In this document: piece after piece, positions 52,132-60,325 of the stretch | Numbering within the stretch: the first letter of the stretch is position 1 | How the letters are laid out: every line of letters starts with the position of its first letter | NCBI RefSeq assembly: GCF_000022565.1 | Contig: NC_012483.1 | Coordinates: forward strand, 2,108,001 to 2,172,000 | DNA length: 64,000 bases | From: Acidobacterium capsulatum ATCC 51196 | GTDB lineage: Bacteria; Acidobacteriota; Terriglobia; Terriglobales; Acidobacteriaceae | Direction of reading: 5' to 3' | The notes under the pieces: model-generated | What the model saw: the letters and a program-made list of their open reading frames with translations, nothing else | Databases searched by the model: none | Told to the model about the DNA's origin: nothing | Translations under genes and position numbers: made by a program

Positions 52132-53672
52132 TACCGCGTCGGCATCGGCACCACAGCCAGGCTGCGCTGCCCGTGCGGGCCAACGGACTCGACGCCGAAG
52201 ATCACGTTGTCCTTTGAGATCGGGAGCGTCGCCGTGTAGCTGCCGTCCGCACTGGCCTGATAGGCTCCGTTCTTCACGCCGGCCAGCTTGGCTGCCGGAA
52301 TCTCGCGGGTCCAGTTCGGCGAGGCCGTGGGCCGCCACACGATCCAGTAGTGCGTGGACGAAGGCGCTCCCGCGCCGGCCTTCCACTTCAACGTCGAGTT
52401 GTTGTCCAGTTCGCTGACCACAATCTTCACGTCAGCCGGCGGCGGCGGAGCCGTTGCCAGCGAGGCCATGGACGCGGCGTTGAGCCGGGCCACGTGCGCC
52501 ACGTAGGGGTAGTTCACAAACTGCGGCAGATCGCCATACTGAATGCCGTTTTCCACGCGCACATTCTGGTGCTGGTGATGGAAGTTCTCGCGCCACTCGG
52601 TGAAGCGCACCGCCGCAAACCCTTCCTGATTGAAGGAGTAGTGGTCGCCGCCACGCAAAAAGCGGTCCAGGCGAAACTCCATCACCGGGCGCAGCGCGGC
52701 GGTTTGGGTTTCGTCATTTTTCAGGCCATCAGCCTCGGTGTAGCTGCGGGCCACGTTGACCACGGCGCGGGCCAGCTCGCGTGAGGGCGAGTCGCTGTCA
52801 TAGCCGAGCATGAGCAGCTCGCGAATCTGCTGCGGCGTGGCATTGGCCGGCACCGGCTCTGAGAAGAGCCGCACCACGCTGTGATCCTGCAGAGCCGTGT
52901 GGCCGGGCGTGGTGTCGCCGCCCACAATGTCGTTGTTGAGCACGCCCTCGATCTGCCAGCCCCACTTTTTGGCCTGCTCGGCCATGTGCTTGCTGCCAAA
53001 CAGCCCCTGCTCCTCGCCGTCTTCGACTACGAAGACCAGCGTGGCCGGAAATCGCATCTTCGAGAGCACACGCGCGCACTCAAGCGTTACCGCCGTGCCG
53101 CTGCCGTCGTCGTTGGCTCCGGGCGCGGCGCCGTGCGAATCAAAGTTGTCGCTGTCACGCGAGTCCAGATGCCCCGACACCAGGATGACCCGATTGGCCT
53201 GCGCCGGGTCCGTGCCCTTCAGAACCGCGTAGGTATCGGTGATCGTCGTCGGCCCTGGAATGCGCTTCAGATAGCCGGTTTTGCCCGGCATCTGGGTATA
53301 GCTGGTGTGCTTGACGACCAGGCATCCGCCGCATGCCCTGGAATAGGCGTCAAATTGCGCAGTCACCCAGTCGATGGCAGGTTTGATGCCCTGCCCCTGT
53401 GGCAGATCGGCATCCATCATCGAAAGCGTGCTGCGGGTATGGAACGAAACTAATTTGTGAATCGTATGACGAATCTTTGCGACGGAAACGTGCTGGAGTG
53501 CGTCTACGATAGCGACATCCGGTTGCATGGCGGGGATCGGCTGTCCTGCCTGGTTCAGGTCGCGGTGCTGGGCGTGGGCCGGAAGAGCTCCAGCACAGAA
53601 CAGGAAAGCCGGAAGGAATCCGAAACCGAGACAGAAACGGCGAAAATGCGAACGGTACAACGCAAGAATCAT
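52131..53672 (-). CDS. Secreted M28 family aminopeptidase-like protein
   Basis: Zinc exopeptidase of 513 residues with a signal peptide (about 1-34, FCLGFGFLPAFLFCAGALPAHAQ). Metal ligands are His168 (SGHLDSRDSD), Asp188 (GANDDGSG) and Glu221 (EDGEEQGLFGS); the catalytic Glu is Glu220. Further metal-binding residues occur near LNNDIVGGD and GGDHYSF. A C-terminal Fn3-like module (about 430-510, ADVKIVVSELDNNSTLKWKA) may bind substrate. GGAGATTTTCGC precedes the ATG. Stand-alone, divergent from the LysW-like gene. Confidence 0.88.
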   Translation of the reverse strand: MILALYRSHFRRFCLGFGFLPAFLFCAGALPAHAQHRDLNQAGQPIPAMQPDVAIVDALQHVSVAKIRHTIHKLVSFHTRSTLSMMDADLPQGQGIKPAIDWVTAQFDAYSRACGGCLVVKHTSYTQMPGKTGYLKRIPGPTTITDTYAVLKGTDPAQANRVILVSGHLDSRDSDNFDSHGAAPGANDDGSGTAVTLECARVLSKMRFPATLVFVVEDGEEQGLFGSKHMAEQAKKWGWQIEGVLNNDIVGGDTTPGHTALQDHSVVRLFSEPVPANATPQQIRELLMLGYDSDSPSRELARAVVNVARSYTEADGLKNDETQTAALRPVMEFRLDRFLRGGDHYSFNQEGFAAVRFTEWRENFHHQHQNVRVENGIQYGDLPQFVNYPYVAHVARLNAASMASLATAPPPPADVKIVVSELDNNSTLKWKAGAGAPSSTHYWIVWRPTASPNWTREIPAAKLAGVKNGAYQASADGSYTATLPISKDNVIFGVESVGPHGQRSLAVVPMPTR

Positions 53673-53853
53673 GCGAAAATCTCCGGAGGCTGATGCGCTG
53701 GCAAGCCTGTTCCCCAGGCTGCTTGACGCAGCCCCGACTTTCTTTCAACACTAACGATGTTGCAGCCTGAAACCAGCGTTTTGCAGTTATAACCGCAAAA
53801 CAGCCGGATGACAAAACCATACTCTGCACGGTCAGCAATAGCAGGAGGAATAT

Positions 53854-54051
53854 ATGCCGATTTGTTCGGAATGCGAAAACCCTCTCGACTTTGACGAAGA
53901 GGACGTAGACGAAGGCGACGTGGTGGTCTGCGACGAATGCGGCACCGAATTTGAGGTGGTCGCGGTTGACCCCATCGAACTGGCCAAGGTCGATGAGGAC
54001 TACGATGAAGAAGACGAAGTCTTTTCAGAAGACGAAGAGGAGGAAGAATAA
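53854..54051 (+). CDS. LysW-like zinc-ribbon acidic protein
   Basis: A 65-residue protein. Zinc ribbon with Cys4/Cys7 (CSEC) and Cys26/Cys29 (CDEC), then FEVVAVDPIELAKVDEDYDEEDEVF and a Glu-rich end (EDEEEEE). This resembles the LysW/ArgW amino-group carrier, whose C-terminal Glu is modified, but the EDWGE tail is absent and lysine genes are not adjacent; a plain zinc-ribbon protein is equally possible. AGGAGGAATAT is a perfect ribosome site. Its stop overlaps the next ATG (TAATG). Confidence 0.6.
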   Translation: MPICSECENPLDFDEEDVDEGDVVVCDECGTEFEVVAVDPIELAKVDEDYDEEDEVFSEDEEEEE

Positions 54052-54404
54052 TGCTCAGCCGCCGCGGCGCTCTGCGCAGCATTCTGTTTGGCCTGATCGC
54101 GATTCTGCTGGCCGCCGCCCCCGTGGCCCGCGCGCAGTCGAGCGGCACGTGGACGATTGAGGGCGTGGTCACCAATGGCAGCGGCCAACCGCTGCAGGGC
54201 GCCATCGTGTACCTCAAGAACACGCAGACGAGCAACATTCTCACCTACATCAGCGAGAAGAACGGCTCCTTCATTTTCAGCTATGCCCCGGCCGGTGTGG
54301 ACTACTCCATCTGGGTCGCCTACAAGGGCAAAAAGGGCGACACCAAGTCGATCAGCTCTTTTGACAACCGCAAGACCATCCACATCGACCTGCGTGTGAA
54401 GTAG
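54051..54404 (+). CDS. Secreted carboxypeptidase-regulatory-like domain protein
   Basis: A 117-residue exported protein (signal peptide about 1-28, RSILFGLIAILLAAAPVARAQ). The rest is one beta-sandwich domain of the CarboxypepD_reg type: WTIEGVVTNGSGQPLQGAIVYLKNTQTSNILTYISEKNGSFIFSYAPAGVDYSIWVAYKGKKGDTKSI. These modules bind or scaffold proteins in envelope assemblies. Coupled to the zinc-ribbon gene by a TAATG overlap, so the two are expressed together although one is cytoplasmic and the other exported. Confidence 0.78.
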   Translation: MLSRRGALRSILFGLIAILLAAAPVARAQSSGTWTIEGVVTNGSGQPLQGAIVYLKNTQTSNILTYISEKNGSFIFSYAPAGVDYSIWVAYKGKKGDTKSISSFDNRKTIHIDLRVK

Positions 54405-54472
54405 CTGCTTTCCGCAGGCAACTCACGGTATCCCGGCGCTCCGCATTCTCACGAATGCGGGCGCTTTGCTTT

Positions 54473-55021
54473 TCAGCCCTTTTGCTCGTCCAGCCCCTGT
54501 TCCGCGAGCCCCTGTTCCGCAAGGTAGATGCGGGTGTAGTCCAGGTAGTTTTTGGCGTAGGTCAGAATCAGCTCACGGTCGGTGTCTCCGAGCGAGCGGC
54601 GCACCTTGCCCGGCACGCCGGTGACCAGCGAGCGCGGCGGAATCACGACCCGCTCGGGAATCAGCGCCCCGGCCGCGATGATGCTGCCCTCGCCGATGCG
54701 CGCGCCATTCAGGATCGTGCAGCCCATGCCGATCAGGCAGGCGTCTTCAATCACGCAGCCATGCACGGTGGCGTTATGGCCAATCGTCACCCAGTCGCCC
54801 ACATGCACGGGATAGGTGTAGCGCATGCCGTGCAGCACGGCGCAGTCCTGCACGTTGCTGTTGGCCCCGATGCGAATGGCATTCACGTCGCCGCGCACCA
54901 CGGCATTCATCCACACGCTGGAGTTGGCGCCGAGCACCACGTCGCCAATCACCTGCGCGGAGAGGTCGATGTAGCAGCTATCGGGAACGACGGGCGTGCG
55001 CCCCTGGTAAGTACGGATCAT
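54473..55021 (-). CDS. Gamma carbonic anhydrase/LbH family protein
   Basis: Left-handed beta-helix protein (182 residues) of the gamma-carbonic anhydrase family. Hexapeptide repeats run from VVPDSCYIDLSAQVIGDVVLG to IIAAGALIPERVV. His residues typical of the metal site are in LHGMRYTYPVHVGDWVTIGHNATVHGC. Catalytic activity of this branch is not certain, as many are acyltransferase-like. The C-terminus contains a tandem duplication (LAEQGLAEQGLDEQKG), encoded by a repeat of about 15 bp. Confidence 0.85.
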   Translation of the reverse strand: MIRTYQGRTPVVPDSCYIDLSAQVIGDVVLGANSSVWMNAVVRGDVNAIRIGANSNVQDCAVLHGMRYTYPVHVGDWVTIGHNATVHGCVIEDACLIGMGCTILNGARIGEGSIIAAGALIPERVVIPPRSLVTGVPGKVRRSLGDTDRELILTYAKNYLDYTRIYLAEQGLAEQGLDEQKG

Positions 55022-55088
55022 GGCACTAGTTTAGACGGACGAGGGCCGGGAATCGTTTCGGCCGGCCCGTCCTGATTTATCCTCGACA

Positions 55089-56204
55089 ATGACTATGTCC
55101 GACCAACCGATCCCATCCCTCACCGGGTGGACCGAAGCTGAACTGGATGCCGCCTTTGCCGCGCTCATGCGCGAGGTGGAAAGCTCTGCCGCCGCGCTCG
55201 ACGCCACTTCCGCCGAAGCCGTCGAGGCCTTTCGCCTGCACTGGCTGGGCCGCAAGCAGGGCCGCCTCAAGGCCGTGAGCGATGCCTGGCTCAAGGCCGC
55301 GCCCGTGGAAGCCAAGAAGCTGCTGGGCCAACGCTTCAACGCGCTCAAGGCGCAGGTGGAAGCGCGCCTGGACGACGCCAGCAGCGCGTCCTCTGCCTCG
55401 GCGCTCGATGCCGAAGCCATTGACATCACGCTGCCCGGCCGCGCGCGCCGCCTCGGCGCCGAGCATCCGCTCATCAAGACGCTCAATGAGATCGTCTCGA
55501 TTTTCCAGCGCATGGGCTATTCGGTCGGCGTCGGCCCTGAGGTCGAGACCGACTACTACAACTTTGAGTCGCTCAACTTTCCGCCAAACCACCCGGCCCG
55601 CGACACCCAGGACACGCTCGTCGTCGCCCAGCAGGAGCGCAAGCCCCTGCGCGACCGCCTGCTGATGCGCACCCACACCTCGCCCGTGCAGATTCGCACC
55701 ATGGAGCAGCAGCCGCCGCCCGTGCGCATCGTCATCCCCGGCAAGGTGCATCGCAACGACGCGGCCGATGCCACGCACTCGCCCATCTTCCACCAGGTGG
55801 AGGGGCTCTGCGTGGACACCAACATCACCTTCTCTGACCTGAAGGGCACGCTTGACCACGCGATGAAGGAACTCTTCGGCACAAGCGTCAAAACGCGCTT
55901 CTTCCCGTCGTTCTTCCCCTTCACCGAGCCGAGCGCCGACGTGCAGATCAGTTGCCCCTTCTGCGGCGGCAAGGGCTGCCGCAAGTGCAAGCACTCCGGC
56001 TGGATTGAACTGCTCGGCTGCGGCATGGTGGACCCCGCGGTCTTCGGCTTTGTGCAGCAGAAGCAGCCCGGCTATGACCCGAAGAAGATCAGCGGGTTCG
56101 CCTTTGGCATGGGCGTCGACCGCATCGCCATGATGAAGTACGGCATCAGCGACATCGGCCTGCTCTACGGCGGCGATCAGCGATTTCTGGAGCAGTTTGG
56201 ATGA
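55089..56204 (+). CDS. pheS: Phenylalanyl-tRNA synthetase alpha subunit
   Basis: Class II aaRS catalytic subunit (371 residues), charging tRNA-Phe with PheT. An N-terminal coiled coil is followed by motif 1-3 elements: LIKTLNEIVSIFQRMGYSVGVGPEVETDYYNFE, LLMRTHTSPVQIRTM, HRNDAADATHSPIFHQVEGL, FFPSFFPFTEPSADVQI and FAFGMGVDRIAMMKYGI. Starts at MTMSDQP; an ATG two codons later is also possible. Its TGA overlaps the ATG of the inserted four-helix-bundle gene (ATGA), breaking the usual direct pheS-pheT coupling. Confidence 0.97.
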   Translation: MTMSDQPIPSLTGWTEAELDAAFAALMREVESSAAALDATSAEAVEAFRLHWLGRKQGRLKAVSDAWLKAAPVEAKKLLGQRFNALKAQVEARLDDASSASSASALDAEAIDITLPGRARRLGAEHPLIKTLNEIVSIFQRMGYSVGVGPEVETDYYNFESLNFPPNHPARDTQDTLVVAQQERKPLRDRLLMRTHTSPVQIRTMEQQPPPVRIVIPGKVHRNDAADATHSPIFHQVEGLCVDTNITFSDLKGTLDHAMKELFGTSVKTRFFPSFFPFTEPSADVQISCPFCGGKGCRKCKHSGWIELLGCGMVDPAVFGFVQQKQPGYDPKKISGFAFGMGVDRIAMMKYGISDIGLLYGGDQRFLEQFG

Positions 56205-56617
56205 AGCAGCCAGCCAGCGAAACAGCAGCGAGTCAGCAAGTCAGCCTGAAAGACAAGCCCCGGACTCGGCATTTTCGCGACTTGCTGGTCTGGCAAAAGG
56301 CAATGACGCTGACGCAAGAGCTCTATCGCGCCACTGAGGGCTTCCCCAAGAATGAAGTCTTTGGGTTGACAGCCCAAATGAGACGGTCAGCGGTGTCTGT
56401 TCCGAGCAACATTGCTGAAGGCCACGGGCGATTGACCGATGGCAACATGCGGCTGTTCCTCGGGCAGGCGCGTGGTTCTTTATACGAATTGGAAACGCAA
56501 ATTGAACTTGCCCGTAGATTGGATTATCTGCAGGCCGAATCAGAAAGGGACTTGCTCGAAAGCTGTCAGGAAATTGGGAAAATGCTGAATGGATTACTCG
56601 CGGTCCTGGACCGCTGA
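56201..56617 (+). CDS. Four-helix bundle protein (S23/IVP family) between pheS and pheT
   Basis: Four helix bundle protein (138 residues) of the family first described as 23S rRNA intervening-sequence proteins. The core is HFRDLLVWQKAMTLTQELYRATEGFP, FGLTAQMRRSAVSVPSNIAEGHGRLTDGNMRLFLGQARGSLYELETQIELA and LLESCQEIGKMLNGLL. Role unknown; rarely tied to a pathway. Its N-terminal 15 residues (KQPASETAASQQVS) are encoded by octamer units in reverse orientation, and forward units follow its stop. It overlaps pheS by 4 bases and ends 38 bp before pheT. Confidence 0.88.
   Translation: MKQPASETAASQQVSLKDKPRTRHFRDLLVWQKAMTLTQELYRATEGFPKNEVFGLTAQMRRSAVSVPSNIAEGHGRLTDGNMRLFLGQARGSLYELETQIELARRLDYLQAESERDLLESCQEIGKMLNGLLAVLDR
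56204..56242 (-). repeat. Octamer array, reverse orientation
   Basis: Read on the minus strand it consists of CTGACTTG, CTGACTCG, CTGCTGTT, TCGCTGGC-like units. It encodes part of the N-terminus of the four-helix-bundle protein. Confidence 0.7.
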
Positions 56618-56655
56618 CCCGCTGACTGGCTGACCTGCTAACTTGCCAACTTGCT
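56614..56655 (+). repeat. Octamer array, forward orientation
   Basis: CTGACCCG, CTGACTGG, CTGACCTG, CTAACTTG, CCAACTTG units directly after the four-helix-bundle stop and up to the pheT ATG. Confidence 0.75.
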
Positions 56656-58722
56656 ATGCGCATTCTGACTCAATGGCTCCGCGATTACGTAGCTCTGCCT
56701 TCCATTAGCGATGCTGAACTCGCAGATGCACTCACCCTGCGCGGCATCGCCGTCGATGGTGTCTTCGACCTCGGCGCTCATGGCTCTGTGTTCGAGATGG
56801 ACGTCACCACCAACCGCGTCGACGCCATGAATCACTACGGCGTGGCCCGCGAAGCCAGCATCATTTTTGGCTGCGCGCTCAAGCCGCTGGACGGCTCTCT
56901 GCCCGCGCCAAAACCGGGCTCCGCATTCCCCGTCCGCATCGAAGAGCCCACGCTCTGCGGCCGCTTCACCGCGCGGGTGCTGCGCGGCGTCACCATCCAG
57001 CCCTCGCACGGCATCGTGGCCGAGCGCTTTGCCGCGCTCGAGCAGAAGCTCATCTCCAACGCCGTCGATGCCACCAACTTCGTCACGCTCGGCATGGGCC
57101 ATCCCACGCATGCCTTTGATCTCGACAAGCTCGAAGGCGGCATCGTCGTGCGCCGCGCGCGCAAAGGCGAAAAGCTCGTCACCCTCGACGGCGTGGAGCG
57201 CACGCTCGACCCCGACGACCTCGTGGTGGCCGATGAAAAGAAGGCCGTCGGCCTCGCCGGAGTCATGGGCGGCCTCGACACGGCCATCTCCGCCAGCACC
57301 AAAAACATTCTCGTCGAGGCTGCGTGGTTTGATCAGAACACCGTGCGCCGCTCCTCGCGCCGTCATGGCATTCACACCGACGCCTCGCACCGCTTTGAGC
57401 GCGGAGCCGACTTCAACGCGCCGCCCTTAGCCAATGCGCTCGTCAGCCGCATCATTCTCGAAGCCGGTGGACACATCGAAGGCGAGCTGGTGGACGTGCT
57501 GATTCCTGAAGCCGAAGCCCGCACCGCGAAGCGCGCGGCTGTCTCCTTTGCCGTGCCCGAGATTGCACGCATCCTCGGCGCGACCGAGGACCCGCAAGGC
57601 ATCACCGCCGCGGATGCCGAAGGCATTCTGACCGGCCTCGGCTGCACGCTTGAGAAATCGGGCGAGCAAAGCTACTCCGTCACGCTGCCCAGTTGGCGGC
57701 TCGACCTCGAACGCGAAATTGACCTGCTCGAAGAGATCGCGCGCGTCTACGGCTACAACCGATTCCAGAACACGCTGCCCACCTTCGCCGGTTCCGTGGT
57801 GGAGCTGCCCTGGGCCGCCAAAGAGGCCACTCTGCGCGGCAAGCTGCTCGGCCTCGGCTGGAATGAAGCCATCTCCTCGACCTTCTGCGCCGAGGCCGAT
57901 GCGCTTGCGTTTTGCCGCGAGCCCAATTCGGCAGTGGCCGTCGGCAATCCGCTGAGTGAAGAGGCGGGCATGCTGCGCCCCTCGCTGCTGCCGGGCATGC
58001 TGACCATGCTGGCCAACAATCTCAGCCGCGATGTGGAGAGCGTCGCGCTCTTTGAGATCGGCACCGTCTTCACCGGCTCGACCGAGAAGGTGGACGAGCG
58101 CCCCGCGCTCGCCATTGGCGCGACGGGCCGGCCCTTTGGCGCGGGCGAGGTGGACTTCTACGACCTCAAGGGCACGCTCCAAGAGCTGCTGCACAGCTTC
58201 ACGGCGCGCTCGCTTTACTTTGACCGCTTCCCTGCCGAATCCGGCCTGATGCCTGCCTGGTTGCACCCGGGCCGCAGCGCCCGCGCGGTGATCGACGGAG
58301 CCACGGTCGGCTACTTTGGCCAGTTGCACCCGGCCGAGGCCGAGCGCCGCAAGGTCAAGCAGACGGTGCTTGTGGGCGAGCTTTATCTGGACCGCCTCTA
58401 CAAGCAATCCCTGCGCACGCCGGTCATCGAGGAGCTATCGCGCTACCAGGCCGTGCGGCGCGACTTCTCCTTCCTGGTGCCCGACGCCGTTTCCTGGGGC
58501 CAGCTTGCCGAGGCCATCGTCGCGCTGCCCATCCCCGAGTTGCGCAGCTTCGCTCCGCGCGAAATTCTGCGCGGCGAGCGCGTCGCCGCCGGCCATTATT
58601 CGCTGCTGCTCGGCACCGTCTTTCAGTCGCACGAGCGCACGCTGCGCGACGAAGATCTGCAGGCCTGGGCACAGCAGGTCATTGCAGCCATGCAGGATAG
58701 GGGCGCGCAACTGCGCTCCTAA
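56656..58722 (+). CDS. pheT: Phenylalanyl-tRNA synthetase beta subunit, short form
   Basis: A 688-residue PheT with B3/B4 editing domain (VARKGEKLVTLDGVERTLDPDDLVVAD...), B5 (GGLDTAISASTKNILVEAAWFD) and C-terminal anticodon-binding-type RRM (HYSLLLGTVFQSHERTLRDEDLQAW). The N-terminus runs from GIAVDGVFDLG directly into SVFEMDVTTNRVDAMNHYGVARE, so the tRNA-binding OB domain (about 100 residues in most PheT) is absent. Charging activity with PheS is expected, as in other short forms. Confidence 0.95.
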   Translation: MRILTQWLRDYVALPSISDAELADALTLRGIAVDGVFDLGAHGSVFEMDVTTNRVDAMNHYGVAREASIIFGCALKPLDGSLPAPKPGSAFPVRIEEPTLCGRFTARVLRGVTIQPSHGIVAERFAALEQKLISNAVDATNFVTLGMGHPTHAFDLDKLEGGIVVRRARKGEKLVTLDGVERTLDPDDLVVADEKKAVGLAGVMGGLDTAISASTKNILVEAAWFDQNTVRRSSRRHGIHTDASHRFERGADFNAPPLANALVSRIILEAGGHIEGELVDVLIPEAEARTAKRAAVSFAVPEIARILGATEDPQGITAADAEGILTGLGCTLEKSGEQSYSVTLPSWRLDLEREIDLLEEIARVYGYNRFQNTLPTFAGSVVELPWAAKEATLRGKLLGLGWNEAISSTFCAEADALAFCREPNSAVAVGNPLSEEAGMLRPSLLPGMLTMLANNLSRDVESVALFEIGTVFTGSTEKVDERPALAIGATGRPFGAGEVDFYDLKGTLQELLHSFTARSLYFDRFPAESGLMPAWLHPGRSARAVIDGATVGYFGQLHPAEAERRKVKQTVLVGELYLDRLYKQSLRTPVIEELSRYQAVRRDFSFLVPDAVSWGQLAEAIVALPIPELRSFAPREILRGERVAAGHYSLLLGTVFQSHERTLRDEDLQAWAQQVIAAMQDRGAQLRS

Positions 58723-58871
58723 TCAACTCCCGTGGTAATTCACAGCGCAATTCCCGAAATCGGATGGCGAGGGGAACAAAGATGGTTCCCCCCTGCAATC
58801 CACCGCTTTTCCGCAGCTATCCGCGGCGGCAAGCGCTTTATACTGCGCAAAGAAGCAAAGAGAGGTACACC

Positions 58872-59153
58872 ATGTCCACGCTTGCCCTGCAGGATGCCGA
58901 AGTTCCCGTCGTTGCCGACGATATGATTGCGCTTGAGCAGCGCGTGCTCCGCACCGTGGAGCTGCTGCGCAACGAACGCACCGCGCGCGCCAAGGCCGAG
59001 GAAGAGATGGCCGCGATGCGCCAGTTGATGGACGAGCAGTCGGTGCAGCTCACCGAGGTGCAGACGCAGCTTCGCACGCTTGAGAGCGAGCGCGAGGGCG
59101 TGCGCCAGCGTGTCGAGCGCCTGCTCCAGCAGTTGGACGAAATCAACGCGTAA
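58872..59153 (+). CDS. ZapB-like coiled-coil protein
   Basis: A 93-residue coiled coil (about 20-93: DDMIALEQRVLRTVELLRNERTARAKAEEEMAAMRQLMDEQ and QTQLRTLESEREGVRQRVERLLQQLDEI). Its position one gene before zapA and its length suggest a ZapB-like Z-ring partner, although sequence alone does not prove it. AGAGAGGTACACC precedes the ATG; the longer frame is not used. Overlaps nothing; zapA starts 10 bp later. Confidence 0.65.
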   Translation: MSTLALQDAEVPVVADDMIALEQRVLRTVELLRNERTARAKAEEEMAAMRQLMDEQSVQLTEVQTQLRTLESEREGVRQRVERLLQQLDEINA

Positions 59154-59163
59154 TTCCCCCACT

Positions 59164-59502
59164 ATGGCTGATCAGAATCCCGAATCCGTGCAGTCCGTGA
59201 CCGTCGCCATCTACGACCAGACCTACCATCTGCGTGGCGACGACGCGGCTTATATCCAGCGCCTCGCCGACATGGTCGATGACAAGATGCGCCTGGTGGC
59301 CTCGCACGGCAAAACCGTGGACTCGCTGCGCGTCGCCGTGCTGGCCGCGCTCAACATCGCCGATGAGCTGGCCACGCTCGAGCGCAGGTATCAGGCCCTC
59401 ACCGGCTCAGTGCAGCAGACCAGCAGCAGCATTCGCGACCGCGCCCACACGCTCAGCGGCCTGCTCGATGCCGTGCTCGAAGACGAGCGCAAGCTCGGCT
59501 GA
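59164..59502 (+). CDS. zapA: Cell division protein ZapA
   Basis: ZapA (112 residues), which crosslinks FtsZ filaments at the division site. The N-terminal globular part is SVTVAIYDQTYHLRGDDAAYIQRLADMVDDKMR and the C-terminal coiled coil is LNIADELATLERRYQALTGSVQQ. It follows the ZapB-like gene by 10 bp, so both should be co-translated. Downstream come a DUF3224 protein and the 6S RNA, echoing the zapA-ssrS neighbourhood of other bacteria. Confidence 0.9.
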   Translation: MADQNPESVQSVTVAIYDQTYHLRGDDAAYIQRLADMVDDKMRLVASHGKTVDSLRVAVLAALNIADELATLERRYQALTGSVQQTSSSIRDRAHTLSGLLDAVLEDERKLG

Positions 59503-59601
59503 ATCTCATCCCAAAGACGAGCGCAAACCAGGCTGATCTTTTTCCGACACCCCCGCTCGCTGGCCATTGCCCTCCGGCCTGTCTCCGCATACACTGCCCG
59601 C

Positions 59602-60069
59602 ATGCTGCGATTCGCCGCCGTCGCTCTGCTCTGCTTCGGTCTTCCCTTTCTCACGCACGCACAGCCAAGGAGCGCGCCCGTCATGCACCATGCCCACGGC
59701 ACCTTCACCGTCGAGATGAAACCCGCGGCCGCATCCCCCGCCGAAGGTCTCACCACCTTCACCATGCAAAAGAAATTTGAAGGCGACCTGACCGGCACCG
59801 GCCAGGGCGAGATGATCAGCGCCGGGGACTACAAGGCAGGCGCGGCCGGCTATGTGGCCATCGAAACGGTCACCGGCACGCTCGATGGCCGGCAGGGCAG
59901 CTTTGCGCTCGCGCAACTGGCCACCGTGGATGCAAGCGGCCCCAGGATGCAGGTCATCGTTGTTCCCGGCTCGGGAACCGGGGCGCTCAAAGGCATCGGC
60001 GGCACTTTCACCATCAGCATCGAACACGGCCAGCACTTTTATCAGCTCGACTACACGCTGCCCGAATAA
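59602..60069 (+). CDS. Secreted DUF3224-type protein
   Basis: A 155-residue protein with a signal peptide (about 1-20, FAAVALLCFGLPFLTHAQ). The mature part is a small beta-barrel: FTMQKKFEGDLTGTGQGEMISAGDYKAGAAGYVAIETVTGTLDGRQGSFALAQLATVDASG and a GIGGTFTISIEHGQHFYQLDYTL end. This is the DUF3224 (allene oxide cyclase-like) pattern, with unknown biological role. It lies between zapA and the 6S RNA, same strand. Confidence 0.75.
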   Translation: MLRFAAVALLCFGLPFLTHAQPRSAPVMHHAHGTFTVEMKPAAASPAEGLTTFTMQKKFEGDLTGTGQGEMISAGDYKAGAAGYVAIETVTGTLDGRQGSFALAQLATVDASGPRMQVIVVPGSGTGALKGIGGTFTISIEHGQHFYQLDYTLPE

Positions 60070-60115
60070 GCCCTGCCGCTTGCTAATCCTCAGACCGACC
60101 CGATAGCATCCAAAC

Positions 60116-60312
60116 AGAGACCGGCCTGCAAAGCAGGTGTGGTGGTCAACGCTGGTTGAACCTACATTCATTGAACAGGGAGCTCGACTCGTATTTTGGC
60201 TCGGTGTGCAGTGTCCGCCAGTCCGGAATGCCTAAAGAGCTACGGAGAGTTCCCACCGTCTTAGGACGGGTTCACCGGCGAACCCTGCACGGCCCCGCGG
60301 GCCGGTTTCTTT
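60116..60312 (+). ncRNA. ssrS: 6S RNA (SsrS)
   Basis: Global regulator that mimics an open promoter and sequesters sigma-70 RNA polymerase in stationary phase. The ends pair: GAGACCGGCC (about 60117-60126) with GGCCGGTTTC (about 60300-60309). Near the 3' side CCCACCGTCTTAGGACGGG then TTCACCGGCGAACCCTGC matches the conserved 6S stem region. A TTGCTA/GATAGC-like promoter lies upstream and a U-rich terminator ends it. Size near 195 nt and the position after zapA support the call; the central bubble was not drawn in full. Confidence 0.72.
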
Positions 60313-60317
60313 TTTCC
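60290..60317 (+). terminator. Terminator of the 6S RNA
   Basis: GGCC-CCGCG-GGCC-type hairpin followed by GTTTCTTTTTTCC. It overlaps the RNA 3' end and lies just before lgt. Confidence 0.75.
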
Positions 60318-60325
60318 TGACGCAC

